A DNA stretch of 48,391 nt from Bacteroidota bacterium (GCA_023251835.1 JAHEXZ010000034.1:1-48391); one strand, 5' to 3'. Positions 16,107-24,872 are shown, counted from the first letter of the stretch. The notes: generated by a model from the letters alone, not told the origin. A program made the numbers and translations.

Positions 16107-19100
16107 ATGATCCGTGTACGATTTAAGTATTATTTGTTTTTCTTATTCTCCTTACTGCTGAACAGAGCTATTGCCCAGCAATACAACTTTAAAAATTATA
16201 CCCCAAAAAATGGGCTTGCAAGCTCCATTGTGATTAATATTTTTCAGGATAGCAAAGGCTACTTATGGTTTGCTACCCAGGGAGGAGGCATAAGCCGGTT
16301 TAATGGCAAGGAATTTAAAAATTTTACAAAAAATGATGGACTTGTTTCAAATGATATTACCTGCATTAATGAAGATAAACAAGGTAATATATGGATTGGA
16401 ACAACAACAGATGGAGTTTCAAAATTCGATGGTCTGAAATTTCATAACTATACTATAAAAGAAGGACTGGTTAATAATTCGGTATATTCTATCTATTGTG
16501 ATAATAAAGGGAATGTTTGGTTTGGTACAGAAGGTGGCGGTATCTCGATATTAAACAATGGAAATTTTATTAAGAAGATCACTAGTGGTGATGGACTTTC
16601 TTCCAACACAGTATATGCCATTACCCAGGATAAAAAGGAAAATTACTGGTTTGCTTTAAAAAATGGTATCGCAAAATTTGATGGGGCAAGAATTATAAAT
16701 TATGATAAAATACCTCCTTTTAATAATAAAAAATTCTGGGCAATATTTTGTGATACTAAGGGTGAACTCTGGTTTGGTTCAAGTAATGGTGGGGTTATTA
16801 AATTCAATGGGGCGCATTTCTTTGAAATTAAACTTCCGGAAGAAATAAGCAAAGATTTTATTGGAAGCATAGCAGAGGATACACACGGAAATATATGGTT
16901 TGCAACCGAACATGGGGCATTGAAATATGATGGACACAATTATACCTTGTTTGATGAAGAAAAAGGATTGTCTTCTAACATTGTATTTTCAATCAGTCCG
17001 GATTACGAGGGAAATATTTGGATAGGCACTCAACAGGGTGGAGCTAATCTATTCAGCAGTGAAGCCTTTGTTAGCTATACTTCTCAAAATGGTCTTATTA
17101 GCAATAAAATAACATCTGTTTGCCAAACCGATGATAATTCTTACCTAATTGGAACATTGGGTGATGGAATTATTGATTTTTCAAATAATACTTTTTGCCG
17201 CATTACTTCTATTCCGGAATTAAAACAGAGTATAATATCTTCCATAACTAAAGATAATCAGAACAACGTATGGATTGGAACAAATGATGGAGTGTTTATA
17301 GTAAAAAAACAAAATGGCACCTATGTATTAAATAAATCCATCAAAGAGCTTGCTAAAACTACATTACCTATGATAGCAAATATTATTCAGGATAAACAGG
17401 GTGCTATCTGGATTGCAACGTATGGAGCGGGAGTGTTTAAAATTGACGATAATAAAACGGAGAGATATTTTGCAAATAATGGATTGGTATCTGATAACAT
17501 ATTAACAATGTTTAAAGACAGCAAAGGTGTTATTTGGTTGGGAACCAATGATGCTGGTGTAGTGAAATTAGAGAATGGTAATTTTACAAATTATTCCGAA
17601 AAAGAAGGGCTTGCGAGTAAATCTGTATGGACGATTACTGAAGACGAAAACCAGAATATGTATTTTGGAACAAATGACGCAGGTATAAGTTGTTTTGATG
17701 GTAAACGATTTAAAACACTGACTGTAGGCGATGGATTATGCTCTAATAATATTACCACTCTTATTTGGGATACTATTGATAAAAGTTTATTTGTAGGCAC
17801 TGACAAAGGAATTAATAAGTTAAAGTTATCGTCAGGCCTTAAAATAGAATTGCTTAAGTATTACGGTGAGCAGGAAGGTTTTAAAGGAGGAGAAGTAACT
17901 TCTAATGCTGTATTGATTGATAATGAGGGGGTAATCTGGTTTGGAACCCCTAATGGTTTATTCAGATATAATCGTAAATATGATTTTGCCAATACCGTAG
18001 CCCCAAAACTCAATTTAGGTGCTATTCGTTTGTTTTATCAGAATGTGGATTGGCTAAAATATGCAGATTCTGTTGATTTGAAAACTAATTTACCACATAA
18101 CCTGGTGCTATCTCATAAAAATAACCATTTGACTTTCGATTTTCAGGCTCTTACTACCAGTGATGTAAAATATACCTATATATTGGAAGGTCAGGATATG
18201 GACTGGTCTCCGCTGTCGGCAACTTCAGAAGCAAGTTTTACCAATATTGCTCCTGGAAAAACCTATACTTTCAGAGCAAAAGCAGTAAATAATAATGGGG
18301 TATGGAGTAATGATGACATTTCATTTACATTTACCATCAATCCTCCCTGGTGGCAAACCTGGTGGTTTTATACTTTAACTGTATTAAGCATTGTTCTTGG
18401 TGTTTTCGGATTCATTAATTACCGTACAGCAAAATTGGCGGAAGAGAAAAAAATACTGGAAGAAAAAGTAATTGAACGTACACATGAACTAAAACAAGCC
18501 AATACCAGGCTTTCAGAAGCAATTCATGCTATAACTGACAGTATGAATTATGCACAACGTATTCAGCAAAGTTTTCTTACTTCGGAAAAATTGCTTGACC
18601 AAACATTAAAAGATTATTTTATTTTTTATGCGCCAAGAGATATTGTCAGCGGAGATTTTTATTGGTCGTATGATTTACCCGACAGAACGTTGATTGCTTG
18701 TGCTGATAGCACAGGTCATGGCATTCCCGGTGCTTTTATGAGCCTCATTGGGCTTAGTCTTTTGAATGAAATAGCAAATTCAAAAGCAATATTTGAACCG
18801 GCAGCCATGCTGAATGAATTAAGACGTATTATTATTTGCGGACTTAATCCTGAACAATCAGAAACAGGTGGCAAAGATGGAATGGATATCTCCTTGATTT
18901 CGATAATGAAATCTCCCGATTCTGATAACGTTAAAATTTATTTTTCCGGTGCAAACAGTACTTTGTGTCTTACTTCTAAGCATAGTGAACAAGCGGAACT
19001 TCTTGAATTCCGGGGCGACAAACAACCTGTAGGATATTACTCAATAATGAAACCCTTTACCCAACAGGAAATTATTGCTAAAAAAGGTGATACACTTTAT

Positions 19101-19304
19101 ATGTTTACTGATGGTTATGCCGATCAATTTGGTGGCCCTAACGGAAAAAAGTTTATGGCTAAACAGCTCAAAAAAACAGTGTTGGTTATGGCACATTTAC
19201 CATTGAACATACAGCAGGTAGTATTGAAAAAAACATTTGCAGAATGGAAAGGAGAGCTTGACCAGGTAGATGATGTAACAGTTATTGGCGTGAGACTGGG
19301 CTGA
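16107..19304 (+). CDS. Membrane sensor: 14-blade propeller, Y_Y_Y domain, TM helix, SpoIIE phosphatase
   Basis: 1065 residues. A signal peptide (YYLFFLFSLLLNRAIAQ) precedes 14 two-component-regulator-propeller repeats (about 27-640), each with a D-x-x-G-x-[IV]-W-[FI]-G-T core: enough for two seven-blade propellers. A Y_Y_Y immunoglobulin-like domain (about 670-745) leads to one transmembrane helix (about 750-772), a coiled coil (EEKKILEEKVIERTHELKQ) and a SpoIIE/PP2C phosphatase (about 838-1065) with DIVSGDFYW, DSTGHGIPGAFMS, KDGMDISL, TDGYADQFGG and QVDDVTVIGV. The outer half matches hybrid two-component (HTCS) sensors, but the histidine kinase is replaced by a Ser phosphatase. It probably turns a periplasmic ligand into a partner-switching signal; ligand and target are unknown. 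Confidence 0.93.
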   Translation: MIRVRFKYYLFFLFSLLLNRAIAQQYNFKNYTPKNGLASSIVINIFQDSKGYLWFATQGGGISRFNGKEFKNFTKNDGLVSNDITCINEDKQGNIWIGTTTDGVSKFDGLKFHNYTIKEGLVNNSVYSIYCDNKGNVWFGTEGGGISILNNGNFIKKITSGDGLSSNTVYAITQDKKENYWFALKNGIAKFDGARIINYDKIPPFNNKKFWAIFCDTKGELWFGSSNGGVIKFNGAHFFEIKLPEEISKDFIGSIAEDTHGNIWFATEHGALKYDGHNYTLFDEEKGLSSNIVFSISPDYEGNIWIGTQQGGANLFSSEAFVSYTSQNGLISNKITSVCQTDDNSYLIGTLGDGIIDFSNNTFCRITSIPELKQSIISSITKDNQNNVWIGTNDGVFIVKKQNGTYVLNKSIKELAKTTLPMIANIIQDKQGAIWIATYGAGVFKIDDNKTERYFANNGLVSDNILTMFKDSKGVIWLGTNDAGVVKLENGNFTNYSEKEGLASKSVWTITEDENQNMYFGTNDAGISCFDGKRFKTLTVGDGLCSNNITTLIWDTIDKSLFVGTDKGINKLKLSSGLKIELLKYYGEQEGFKGGEVTSNAVLIDNEGVIWFGTPNGLFRYNRKYDFANTVAPKLNLGAIRLFYQNVDWLKYADSVDLKTNLPHNLVLSHKNNHLTFDFQALTTSDVKYTYILEGQDMDWSPLSATSEASFTNIAPGKTYTFRAKAVNNNGVWSNDDISFTFTINPPWWQTWWFYTLTVLSIVLGVFGFINYRTAKLAEEKKILEEKVIERTHELKQANTRLSEAIHAITDSMNYAQRIQQSFLTSEKLLDQTLKDYFIFYAPRDIVSGDFYWSYDLPDRTLIACADSTGHGIPGAFMSLIGLSLLNEIANSKAIFEPAAMLNELRRIIICGLNPEQSETGGKDGMDISLISIMKSPDSDNVKIYFSGANSTLCLTSKHSEQAELLEFRGDKQPVGYYSIMKPFTQQEIIAKKGDTLYMFTDGYADQFGGPNGKKFMAKQLKKTVLVMAHLPLNIQQVVLKKTFAEWKGELDQVDDVTVIGVRLG

Positions 19305-19364
19305 GGACTTGTATTGAATATATATGATATTAATTGAAATAGTTTTGATTTATACTGAATCTTA

Positions 19365-20288
19365 CTAAACCCTCCCCGCTAGCAAAAACAGCACCGCCAT
19401 ACGCACCGCCACACCATTCTCTACCTGTTCAAGAATAATGCTTTGGCTGCTGTCAGCTACATCGCTTGTAATCTCAACTCCACGGTTGATAGGGCCGGGG
19501 TGCATAATGATTATTTTCTTGGAAAGTGAATCAAGCAGCTCTTTGTTTAAACCAAAAAGCATGGTGTATTCCCGTAAAGATGGGAAATATTTTATGTCCT
19601 GGCGTTCTAACTGAATACGAAGCATATTAGCTACATCACACCACTCCAGTGCTTTCTTAAGGTTATGCTCTACCTTAACTCCAAGACTGCTGATGTATTT
19701 AGGCATAAGAGTACTGGGCCCGCAAACCATTACTTCAGCACCTAATTTTTGCAGGCAAAAAATATTGGAAAGCGCTACCCTGGAATGGAGAATATCACCT
19801 ATAATAGCTATTCTTTTCTTCTTAATGTTTCCTAATTTTTCCCTGATAGAATAGGCATCTAACAATGCCTGTGTAGGGTGTTCATGAGCTCCGTCACCAG
19901 CATTAATGATTTTTGCATCTACATGTTTTGACAAAAAAACGGCTGCTCCCGGGTTGGGATGACGCATCACCACCATATCCACTTTCATGGCCAGTATGTT
20001 ATTTACAGTATCTATCAGTGTTTCTCCTTTTTTTACTGAAGAGGTAGAAGAAGAAAAATTAATAACATCGGCACTCAACCGTTTTTCAGCCAGCTCAAAA
20101 GAAAGTTTGGTACGAGTAGAGTTTTCAAAAAAAAGATTGGCTATAGTAGTATCACGTAACGAAGGAACTTTCTTAATAGGGCGGTTAATAACTTCTTTAA
20201 AGTTTTCTGCCGTGTTTAATATCAGATTTATATCGTCAGCATTAATATCTTTAATTCCCAGTAAATGTTTGGTACTTAGTTTAGTCAT
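19365..20288 (-). CDS. pyrB: Aspartate carbamoyltransferase catalytic subunit
   Basis: 307 residues, the usual length. It joins carbamoyl phosphate to aspartate in the first committed step of pyrimidine synthesis. Visible motifs: the carbamoyl-phosphate loop FENSTRT (about 54-60), the conserved SSVKKGETL loop, HPTQALLD and HPGPINRGVEI near the C-terminus. No regulatory chain (pyrI) is beside it. It lies downstream of pyrR on the same strand with a 185-bp gap filled by hairpins and a tandem repeat, so co-transcription is likely but not certain. Confidence 0.96.
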   Translation of the reverse strand: MTKLSTKHLLGIKDINADDINLILNTAENFKEVINRPIKKVPSLRDTTIANLFFENSTRTKLSFELAEKRLSADVINFSSSTSSVKKGETLIDTVNNILAMKVDMVVMRHPNPGAAVFLSKHVDAKIINAGDGAHEHPTQALLDAYSIREKLGNIKKKRIAIIGDILHSRVALSNIFCLQKLGAEVMVCGPSTLMPKYISSLGVKVEHNLKKALEWCDVANMLRIQLERQDIKYFPSLREYTMLFGLNKELLDSLSKKIIIMHPGPINRGVEITSDVADSSQSIILEQVENGVAVRMAVLFLLAGRV

Positions 20289-20323
20289 TTTAATTTAGTT
20301 AATTATGATTTAGAGATTTGGAG

Positions 20324-20383
20324 AATCCTGACCTGTCGTCAGGACAGGTTAGTGAATTGATAATCCGATAGCCTATCGGATCA
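20324..20383. repeat. Two small hairpins in the pyrR-pyrB gap
   Basis: ACCTGTC-GTCAG-GACAGGT (20332-20350) and the palindrome TCCGATAGCCTATCGGA (20366-20382) lie side by side. They could be remnants of intergenic palindromes or processing/attenuation structures between the two genes. Confidence 0.55.
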
Positions 20384-20418
20384 AAAATTTAAATCTTTTA
20401 ATCTGCAATTCTCCTATT

Positions 20419-20482
20419 CTCCAACTCAACAATTCTCCAACTCAACAATTCTCCAACTCAACAATTCTCCAACTCAACAATT
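20419..20482. repeat. 16-bp tandem repeat, four exact copies, overlapping the pyrR stop codon
   Basis: Four exact copies of CTCCAACTCAACAATT at 20419-20434, 20435-20450, 20451-20466 and 20467-20482, with a degenerate partial copy upstream (20406-20418). The pyrR stop codon (20474-20476) and its last two codons lie inside the fourth copy. Confidence 0.95.
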
Positions 20483-21028
20483 CAAAAGTGTTACTTTATC
20501 AGCCCCATCTGTTTCTTCCCATTCTACTTTTACCTGTTCGGAGGTAATAGAATCTATAGTTTTACCAATATATTTAGCCTGTATTGGCAGATGACGACTC
20601 AACCTGCGGTCAATCAATACAAGCAGTTCCACATCTTTTGGCCTGCCAAAAGCCAGCATAGCATCTAATCCTGCGCGTATGGTTCTGCCCGTATATAAAA
20701 CATCATCAATGAGTACAACATTTTTATTATCTATGTCAAAATCTATATCAGTACTTTTAGGTATCAGTTCTTTCTGACGAAAATCATCGCGGTAAAAAGT
20801 AATATCCATGCTGCCGCATCTGATTTCTTTTTTTTGGGATTTTCCAACTGTTGGATTTAATATTTCAGTAAGTTTTTTTTGGATACGTTTTGCAAGAAAA
20901 ATACCTCGTGGCTGTAGCCCTATTAGTACAGTTTGAGAAAAATCATTATGTACTTCAATCAGTTGATAACAAAGCCGGGTAACGGTGATTTCAAAGTGTT
21001 TGCTATCTAAAATGACGCGGGGTTTCAT
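20474..21028 (-). CDS. pyrR: Bifunctional pyr operon regulator / uracil phosphoribosyltransferase
   Basis: 184 residues. PRPP-binding motif DDVLYTGRT is intact, with the dimer-forming DxxxYRDD-like segment (ITFYRDDFRQKEL) and LLVLIDRRLSRHLPI typical of PyrR. It controls pyrimidine genes by RNA binding in Gram-positives; its action in Bacteroidota is less clear. I chose ATG 21028 rather than the upstream start at 21067: a perfect promoter (TTG-19 bp-TATCTTTG at 21038-21067) covers the longer start, and homology begins at KPRVILDSKHF. The last residues (Asn-Cys) come from the 16-bp tandem repeat. Confidence 0.93.
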   Translation of the reverse strand: MKPRVILDSKHFEITVTRLCYQLIEVHNDFSQTVLIGLQPRGIFLAKRIQKKLTEILNPTVGKSQKKEIRCGSMDITFYRDDFRQKELIPKSTDIDFDIDNKNVVLIDDVLYTGRTIRAGLDAMLAFGRPKDVELLVLIDRRLSRHLPIQAKYIGKTIDSITSEQVKVEWEETDGADKVTLLNC

Positions 21029-21037
21029 ACTGGGCAG

Positions 21038-21067
21038 CAAAGATACATTTATTTGTTTGTTTTGCAA
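21038..21067 (-). promoter_or_regulatory. pyrR promoter, very close to the start codon
   Basis: On the minus strand TTG (21065-21067), a 19-bp spacer and TATCTTTG (21038-21045) match both Bacteroidota promoter elements. Only 9 bp separate the -7 box from the ATG, so the leader should be a few nucleotides at most. This decides the pyrR start. Confidence 0.65.
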
Positions 21068-21283
21068 TAGTTTTAGTCAGAAGTCAGGAGCCTGCCTGTC
21101 CGGCATACGGGCTGGAGAAAAGGGAATGCAACTGGCGGTTGGCAATAAGCAATAGGAATATATTCATAATTCGCAGCTCTTGTTCATCTGTCAGAAAATA
21201 ATATTTGTCACAAAAAAAATAAGTATATTGAAACATTCCCCAAACATAGCCGTATAGCTTTTTAGTTTCAAAACTATATATTT

Positions 21284-22153
21284 ATGAGGCAACTAAAAAT
21301 CTCCAAACAGGTTACTAATCGCGAAACAGCGTCACTTGATAAATATTTACAGGAAATAGGCAGAGTTGAAATGATTACTGCAGAAGAAGAGGTGGAGTTA
21401 GCCCGCAGGATACGTGCCGGTGATCAGGCTGCTCTGGAAAAACTTACTAAAGCTAATTTACGTTTTGTGGTTTCTGTATCCAAACAATATCAAAATCAGG
21501 GACTTAGCTTGCCTGATTTGATTAATGAAGGCAATTTAGGCTTAATAAAAGCCGGCCAGCGTTTTGATGAAACTCGTGGTTTTAAATTTATATCTTATGC
21601 TGTTTGGTGGATACGTCAATCCATTCTTCAGGCATTAGCTGAACAATCCAGGATAGTGCGTTTACCTCTCAATAAAATAGGCTCTATAAACAGAATCAAC
21701 AAAACATTTGCAAAGCTTGAACAGGAATTTGAACGTGAGCCAAGCCCTGAAGAAATTGCCGGTATTCTTGAAATTACAGAGCTTGAGGTTAAAGAATCAA
21801 TGAAGATTACAGGTCGTCACGTATCTATGGATGCCCCATTGGCTATGGGCGATGAAAATGCCGGAAATATGTATGATTTAATGGAGGCAGATGATAGTCC
21901 AAGCCCGGAAAACGGTTTAATTAATGAATCGTTACGCAGGGAGATTGAACGTGCTTTATATACCCTTACTCCTCGTGAAGCGGATGTGATAAGGATGTAT
22001 TTTGGTTTAAATGTAGACCATGCCATGACATTGGAAGAAATTGGCGAAAAATTGGATCTTACCCGTGAACGCGTGCGTCAAATCAAAGAAAAAGCGATAC
22101 GCAGACTAAAACAAACATCACGCAGCAAGATATTAAAAACTTATTTGGGATAG
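21284..22153 (+). CDS. rpoD: Primary RNA polymerase sigma factor, Bacteroidota type
   Basis: 289 residues; Bacteroidota housekeeping sigma factors are this short because region 1.1 and the non-conserved insert are missing. Regions seen in order: 1.2 ([20 protein letters not shown]), 2 ([20 protein letters not shown] and the melting segment [14 protein letters not shown]), 3, and 4 with the helix-turn-helix [20 protein letters not shown]. It directs polymerase to TAnnTTTG promoters such as those marked in this window. It is followed closely by rpe on the same strand (102 bp to its ATG), but rpe has its own -7 box. Confidence 0.96.
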   Translation: MRQLKISKQVTNRETASLDKYLQEIGRVEMITAEEEVELARRIRAGDQAALEKLTKANLRFVVSVSKQYQNQGLSLPDLINEGNLGLIKAGQRFDETRGFKFISYAVWWIRQSILQALAEQSRIVRLPLNKIGSINRINKTFAKLEQEFEREPSPEEIAGILEITELEVKESMKITGRHVSMDAPLAMGDENAGNMYDLMEADDSPSPENGLINESLRREIERALYTLTPREADVIRMYFGLNVDHAMTLEEIGEKLDLTRERVRQIKEKAIRRLKQTSRSKILKTYLG

Positions 22154-22220
22154 GCAAAATATTTTTGAGTTATTGTGGGAGCGGAAAAGGTAAATCTTCA
22201 CTTTTTTCGCTCTTTTTTTG

Positions 22221-22228
22221 TACTTTTG
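22221..22228 (+). promoter_or_regulatory. Probable -7 box (TACTTTTG) of rpe
   Basis: An exact TAnnTTTG match 27 bp before the ATG at 22256. A good -33 element is not evident. Confidence 0.45.
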
Positions 22229-22255
22229 ATTACAACAACAAACCCCCGCTTATAT

Positions 22256-22921
22256 ATGTCCCATTTAATTGCCCCTTCTGTATTATCAGCTGACTTTGCT
22301 AACATTCAGCGTGATGTTGAAATGATTAACAACAGCCAGGCCGATTGGTTTCATGTAGATATTATGGATGGAATGTTTGTTCCAAATATCTCTTTTGGCT
22401 TCCCTGTAATTAAAGCAATTAAAAAGCATGCAAAGAAACCCTTAGATGTACATTTAATGATTGTTGAGCCTGACAGGTATCTGCAAAATTTTAAAGAAGC
22501 AGGAGCTGACATTTTAACTGTTCATATAGAAACATGCACCCATTTGCACCGCACCATCCAGGCAATTAAAGCATTAGGTATGAAGGCTGGTGTTGCTATT
22601 AATCCGCATACTTCAGTGAACTTGCTTATCGATATCATTACAGATATTGATTTGGTTTGTGTTATGAGTGTAAACCCTGGTTTTGGTGGCCAGAAATTTA
22701 TTGAAAATACGTATCATAAAATTTCCACGCTGACGGAATTAATAAAGGTATTCAAATCGAAAGCTCTTATTGAGATTGATGGCGGGGTAGATATGAATAA
22801 TTACAAAAGGTTAATTGATACTGGTGCTAATGTATTGGTTGCCGGCAATACAGTATTTTCATCTGCTAACCCGGTTGAAACAATTGCTTCCTTGAAAATA
22901 GTTGGAAGTTATGCACAATAA
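22256..22921 (+). CDS. rpe: Ribulose-phosphate 3-epimerase
   Basis: 221 residues. A TIM-barrel enzyme that interconverts ribulose-5-phosphate and xylulose-5-phosphate in the pentose phosphate pathway. Seen: APSVLSADFANI at the N-terminus, HVDIMDGMFVPNISFG (metal ligands), DVHLMI, SVNPGFGGQKF (phosphate loop) and EIDGGV. I chose ATG 22256 because MSHLIAPSVLSAD is the conserved start; a longer frame from 22175 adds 27 residues that span the -7 box and are not conserved-looking. Confidence 0.95.
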   Translation: MSHLIAPSVLSADFANIQRDVEMINNSQADWFHVDIMDGMFVPNISFGFPVIKAIKKHAKKPLDVHLMIVEPDRYLQNFKEAGADILTVHIETCTHLHRTIQAIKALGMKAGVAINPHTSVNLLIDIITDIDLVCVMSVNPGFGGQKFIENTYHKISTLTELIKVFKSKALIEIDGGVDMNNYKRLIDTGANVLVAGNTVFSSANPVETIASLKIVGSYAQ

Positions 22922-22939
22922 ATTCAAATATTAGACTTC

Positions 22940-23084
22940 AATAGTTCGGTAGTTTTTTAATAATTTTGGCTAAAGCCTCATTATCATTGGTGTTTTAGTA
23001 GCCCCGACCTTAAGTCGGGGCAAATGTAAAACCCTCGATTATCAGGGGCTTCAGCCCAACCGAACAAAATATTACCGAAGTATT
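22940..23084. repeat. Dispersed palindromic element, copy B (inverted relative to copy A)
   Basis: The inverted counterpart of 6037-6172. It carries a better central palindrome than copy A, GCCCCGACCTTAAGTCGGGGC, and ends AATAGTTCGGTA... and ...TACCGAAGTATT as imperfect inverted repeats. With the MITE copy 2 it fills most of the 535-bp gap 22922-23456; I see no gene there. Confidence 0.85.
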
Positions 23085-23189
23085 GAGACTTTATACAAGT
23101 TAGAATGTTATAGTTATTTAGAAAATTTAAAACTCGGTGAAATCAATACTTTTGAAAACCCAAAATAGTAAAAAAGCATATCCTGTGTC

Positions 23190-23344
23190 TTATACATTAA
23201 ACGGGATAAATTTCCGCAATCCAGCCCACACTCTTCGACAAGCTCAGAGTGACCCGTGTGCCAGTCATACTGAGCTTGTCGAAGTATCTGGGTTGGCCAT
23301 TTTGAAATATAACAATGCGGAAATTTATCCCGTGCACAGTATAA
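23190..23344. mobile_element. 155-bp MITE-like element, copy 2
   Basis: Identical to 9682-9836 and in the same orientation. The flanks of the two copies differ completely (left flank CCTGTGTC here, AATAGTAG there), which fixes the element's ends. Confidence 0.85.
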
Positions 23345-23442
23345 CTTGTATAGGAGTCTAATATAAAACCCACATATTGAATCAAAAAAGAAAAATGAGA
23401 ATTTTTAATTTTTCGTAGTTAAAATTCCTCATTTGAATTTAT

Positions 23443-23450
23443 TACCTTTG
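23443..23450 (+). promoter_or_regulatory. -7 box (TACCTTTG) touching the mtaB start
   Basis: An exact TAnnTTTG match with only 6 bp (CAGCCC) before the ATG at 23457. If used, the transcript would begin at or next to the start codon. No clear -33 element. Confidence 0.5.
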
Positions 23451-23456
23451 CAGCCC

Positions 23457-24857
23457 ATGAAAAAAGTAGCATTTTATACGTTGGGCTGTAAGCTGAATTT
23501 CTCGGAAACTTCTACTATTGCACGTTTGTTTGAAGAACAGGATTATCAAAAAGTTGATTTTAAAGAACCTTCTGATGTATATGTTATCAATACCTGTTCT
23601 GTTACTGCCAATGCTGATAAGGAATGTAAACAAATTGTAAAATCCGCATTAAACATATCTCCTGATGCTTATATTGTGATTATTGGCTGCTATGCCCAGT
23701 TAAAGCCGGAAGAAATAGCCAGTATTGATGGTGTTGACCTTGTACTGGGAGCTTCTGAAAAATTTAAATTACTTAATTATTTGAATGATCTCACTAAAAA
23801 ATCAAAAGCAGAGATATATAGTTGCGAGATTGAAGAAGCCGACTTTTTTGTAGATGCTTATTCCTTTGGCGATCGTACACGGGTGTTTTTAAAAGCCCAG
23901 GACGGTTGTGATTACAGTTGTTCATTTTGCACCATTCCACTGGCAAGAGGTAGCAGCCGGAGTGATAACATTGCAAACGTTGTAAAAAATGCAACCGATA
24001 TTGCTAAACAAAATATAAAAGAAATTGTACTTACAGGCGTTAATCTGGGAGATTTTGGAAAAAAAGTACAACACCAAAAGTCCGCAGCTCAAACAAAAGA
24101 AAAACAAGAAACATTCTTTGATTTAGTGAAGCAACTGGATAGGGTAGAGGGTATTGAACGGTTTCGGATTTCTTCTATTGAACCTAATTTGTTGAAAGAT
24201 GAAATTATTGAGTATATAGCACAATCAAAACGATTTGTTCCCCATTTTCATATACCATTGCAATCAGGAAGCAATAAAATTCTGAAAGCAATGCGCAGGC
24301 GTTATTTGCGTGAGTTATATGCCGAGCGTGTTGCAACAATAAAAATGCTAATGCCTCATTGTTGTATTGGTGTGGATGTGATTGTTGGTTTTCCTGGCGA
24401 AAGCGATGAAGACTTCTTAAATACGTATAATTTCTTAAATGAATCACCTGTTTCTTACCTGCATGTATTTACCTATTCTGAACGTGATAATACCGATGCT
24501 ATTCAGTTAAAAGGTGTTGTTCCCATTGCTGTTCGTAAAAAAAGGAATAAAATGCTACGCATTTTATCTGCTAAAAAATTACGTCATTTTTATGAACAGC
24601 ATCTTGGGGAAACACGAACGGTATTGTTTGAAGGTGATAACAAAGGTGGCTTTATGCACGGTTTTACTGATAACTATATCAAAGTAAAAACACCATTCAA
24701 TGCGGCATTAATCAATCAGTTAAAACCCGTTTCCCTTAAAGAAATAGATGCTGATGGATGTGTTTTGATTAGGCATTTGGCAAAGGAAATTATGCCAATT
24801 CTTAATATGAATAATCCATGCCCCCCTCCTTACGCTTGCGCTGAAGCTACAGCATAG
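23457..24857 (+). CDS. mtaB: tRNA N6-threonylcarbamoyladenosine (t6A37) methylthiotransferase, MtaB type
   Basis: 466 residues. A radical-SAM methylthiotransferase that adds a methylthio group to t6A37. The N-terminal cluster-binding domain has Cys in TLGCKLN, NTCSVT and GCYAQ; the radical-SAM motif is CDYSCSFC; a TRAM-like domain follows (about 390-450). The N-terminal KVAFYTLGCKLNFSET favours MtaB over MiaB or RimO. I chose ATG 23457 because homology begins at MKKVAFYTLGC. The last residues (PCPPPYACAEATA) are encoded by one arm of a palindrome (24819-24872) and look like a repeat-derived extension. Confidence 0.93.
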   Translation: MKKVAFYTLGCKLNFSETSTIARLFEEQDYQKVDFKEPSDVYVINTCSVTANADKECKQIVKSALNISPDAYIVIIGCYAQLKPEEIASIDGVDLVLGASEKFKLLNYLNDLTKKSKAEIYSCEIEEADFFVDAYSFGDRTRVFLKAQDGCDYSCSFCTIPLARGSSRSDNIANVVKNATDIAKQNIKEIVLTGVNLGDFGKKVQHQKSAAQTKEKQETFFDLVKQLDRVEGIERFRISSIEPNLLKDEIIEYIAQSKRFVPHFHIPLQSGSNKILKAMRRRYLRELYAERVATIKMLMPHCCIGVDVIVGFPGESDEDFLNTYNFLNESPVSYLHVFTYSERDNTDAIQLKGVVPIAVRKKRNKMLRILSAKKLRHFYEQHLGETRTVLFEGDNKGGFMHGFTDNYIKVKTPFNAALINQLKPVSLKEIDADGCVLIRHLAKEIMPILNMNNPCPPPYACAEATA

Positions 24858-24872
24858 GCGCTGAAGGAGGCA
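24819..24872. repeat. Palindrome overlapping the 3' end of mtaB
   Basis: TGCCCCCCTCCTTACGC (24819-24835) and GCGCTGAAGGAGGCA (24858-24872) are inverted arms around the mtaB stop codon (24855-24857). It lies between the convergent mtaB and pdxH genes, only 17 bp apart, and could also act as a weak bidirectional terminator; no T-run is present. Confidence 0.7.

Noticed and set aside
20419-20482. Possible CRISPR-like array
   Set aside because: The four 16-bp units are directly adjacent with no spacers and no cas genes exist nearby.
21190-21283. rpoD promoter
   Set aside because: TTTG and TATATTGA occur at a 16-bp spacing, but the box is a poor match, so I did not annotate it.
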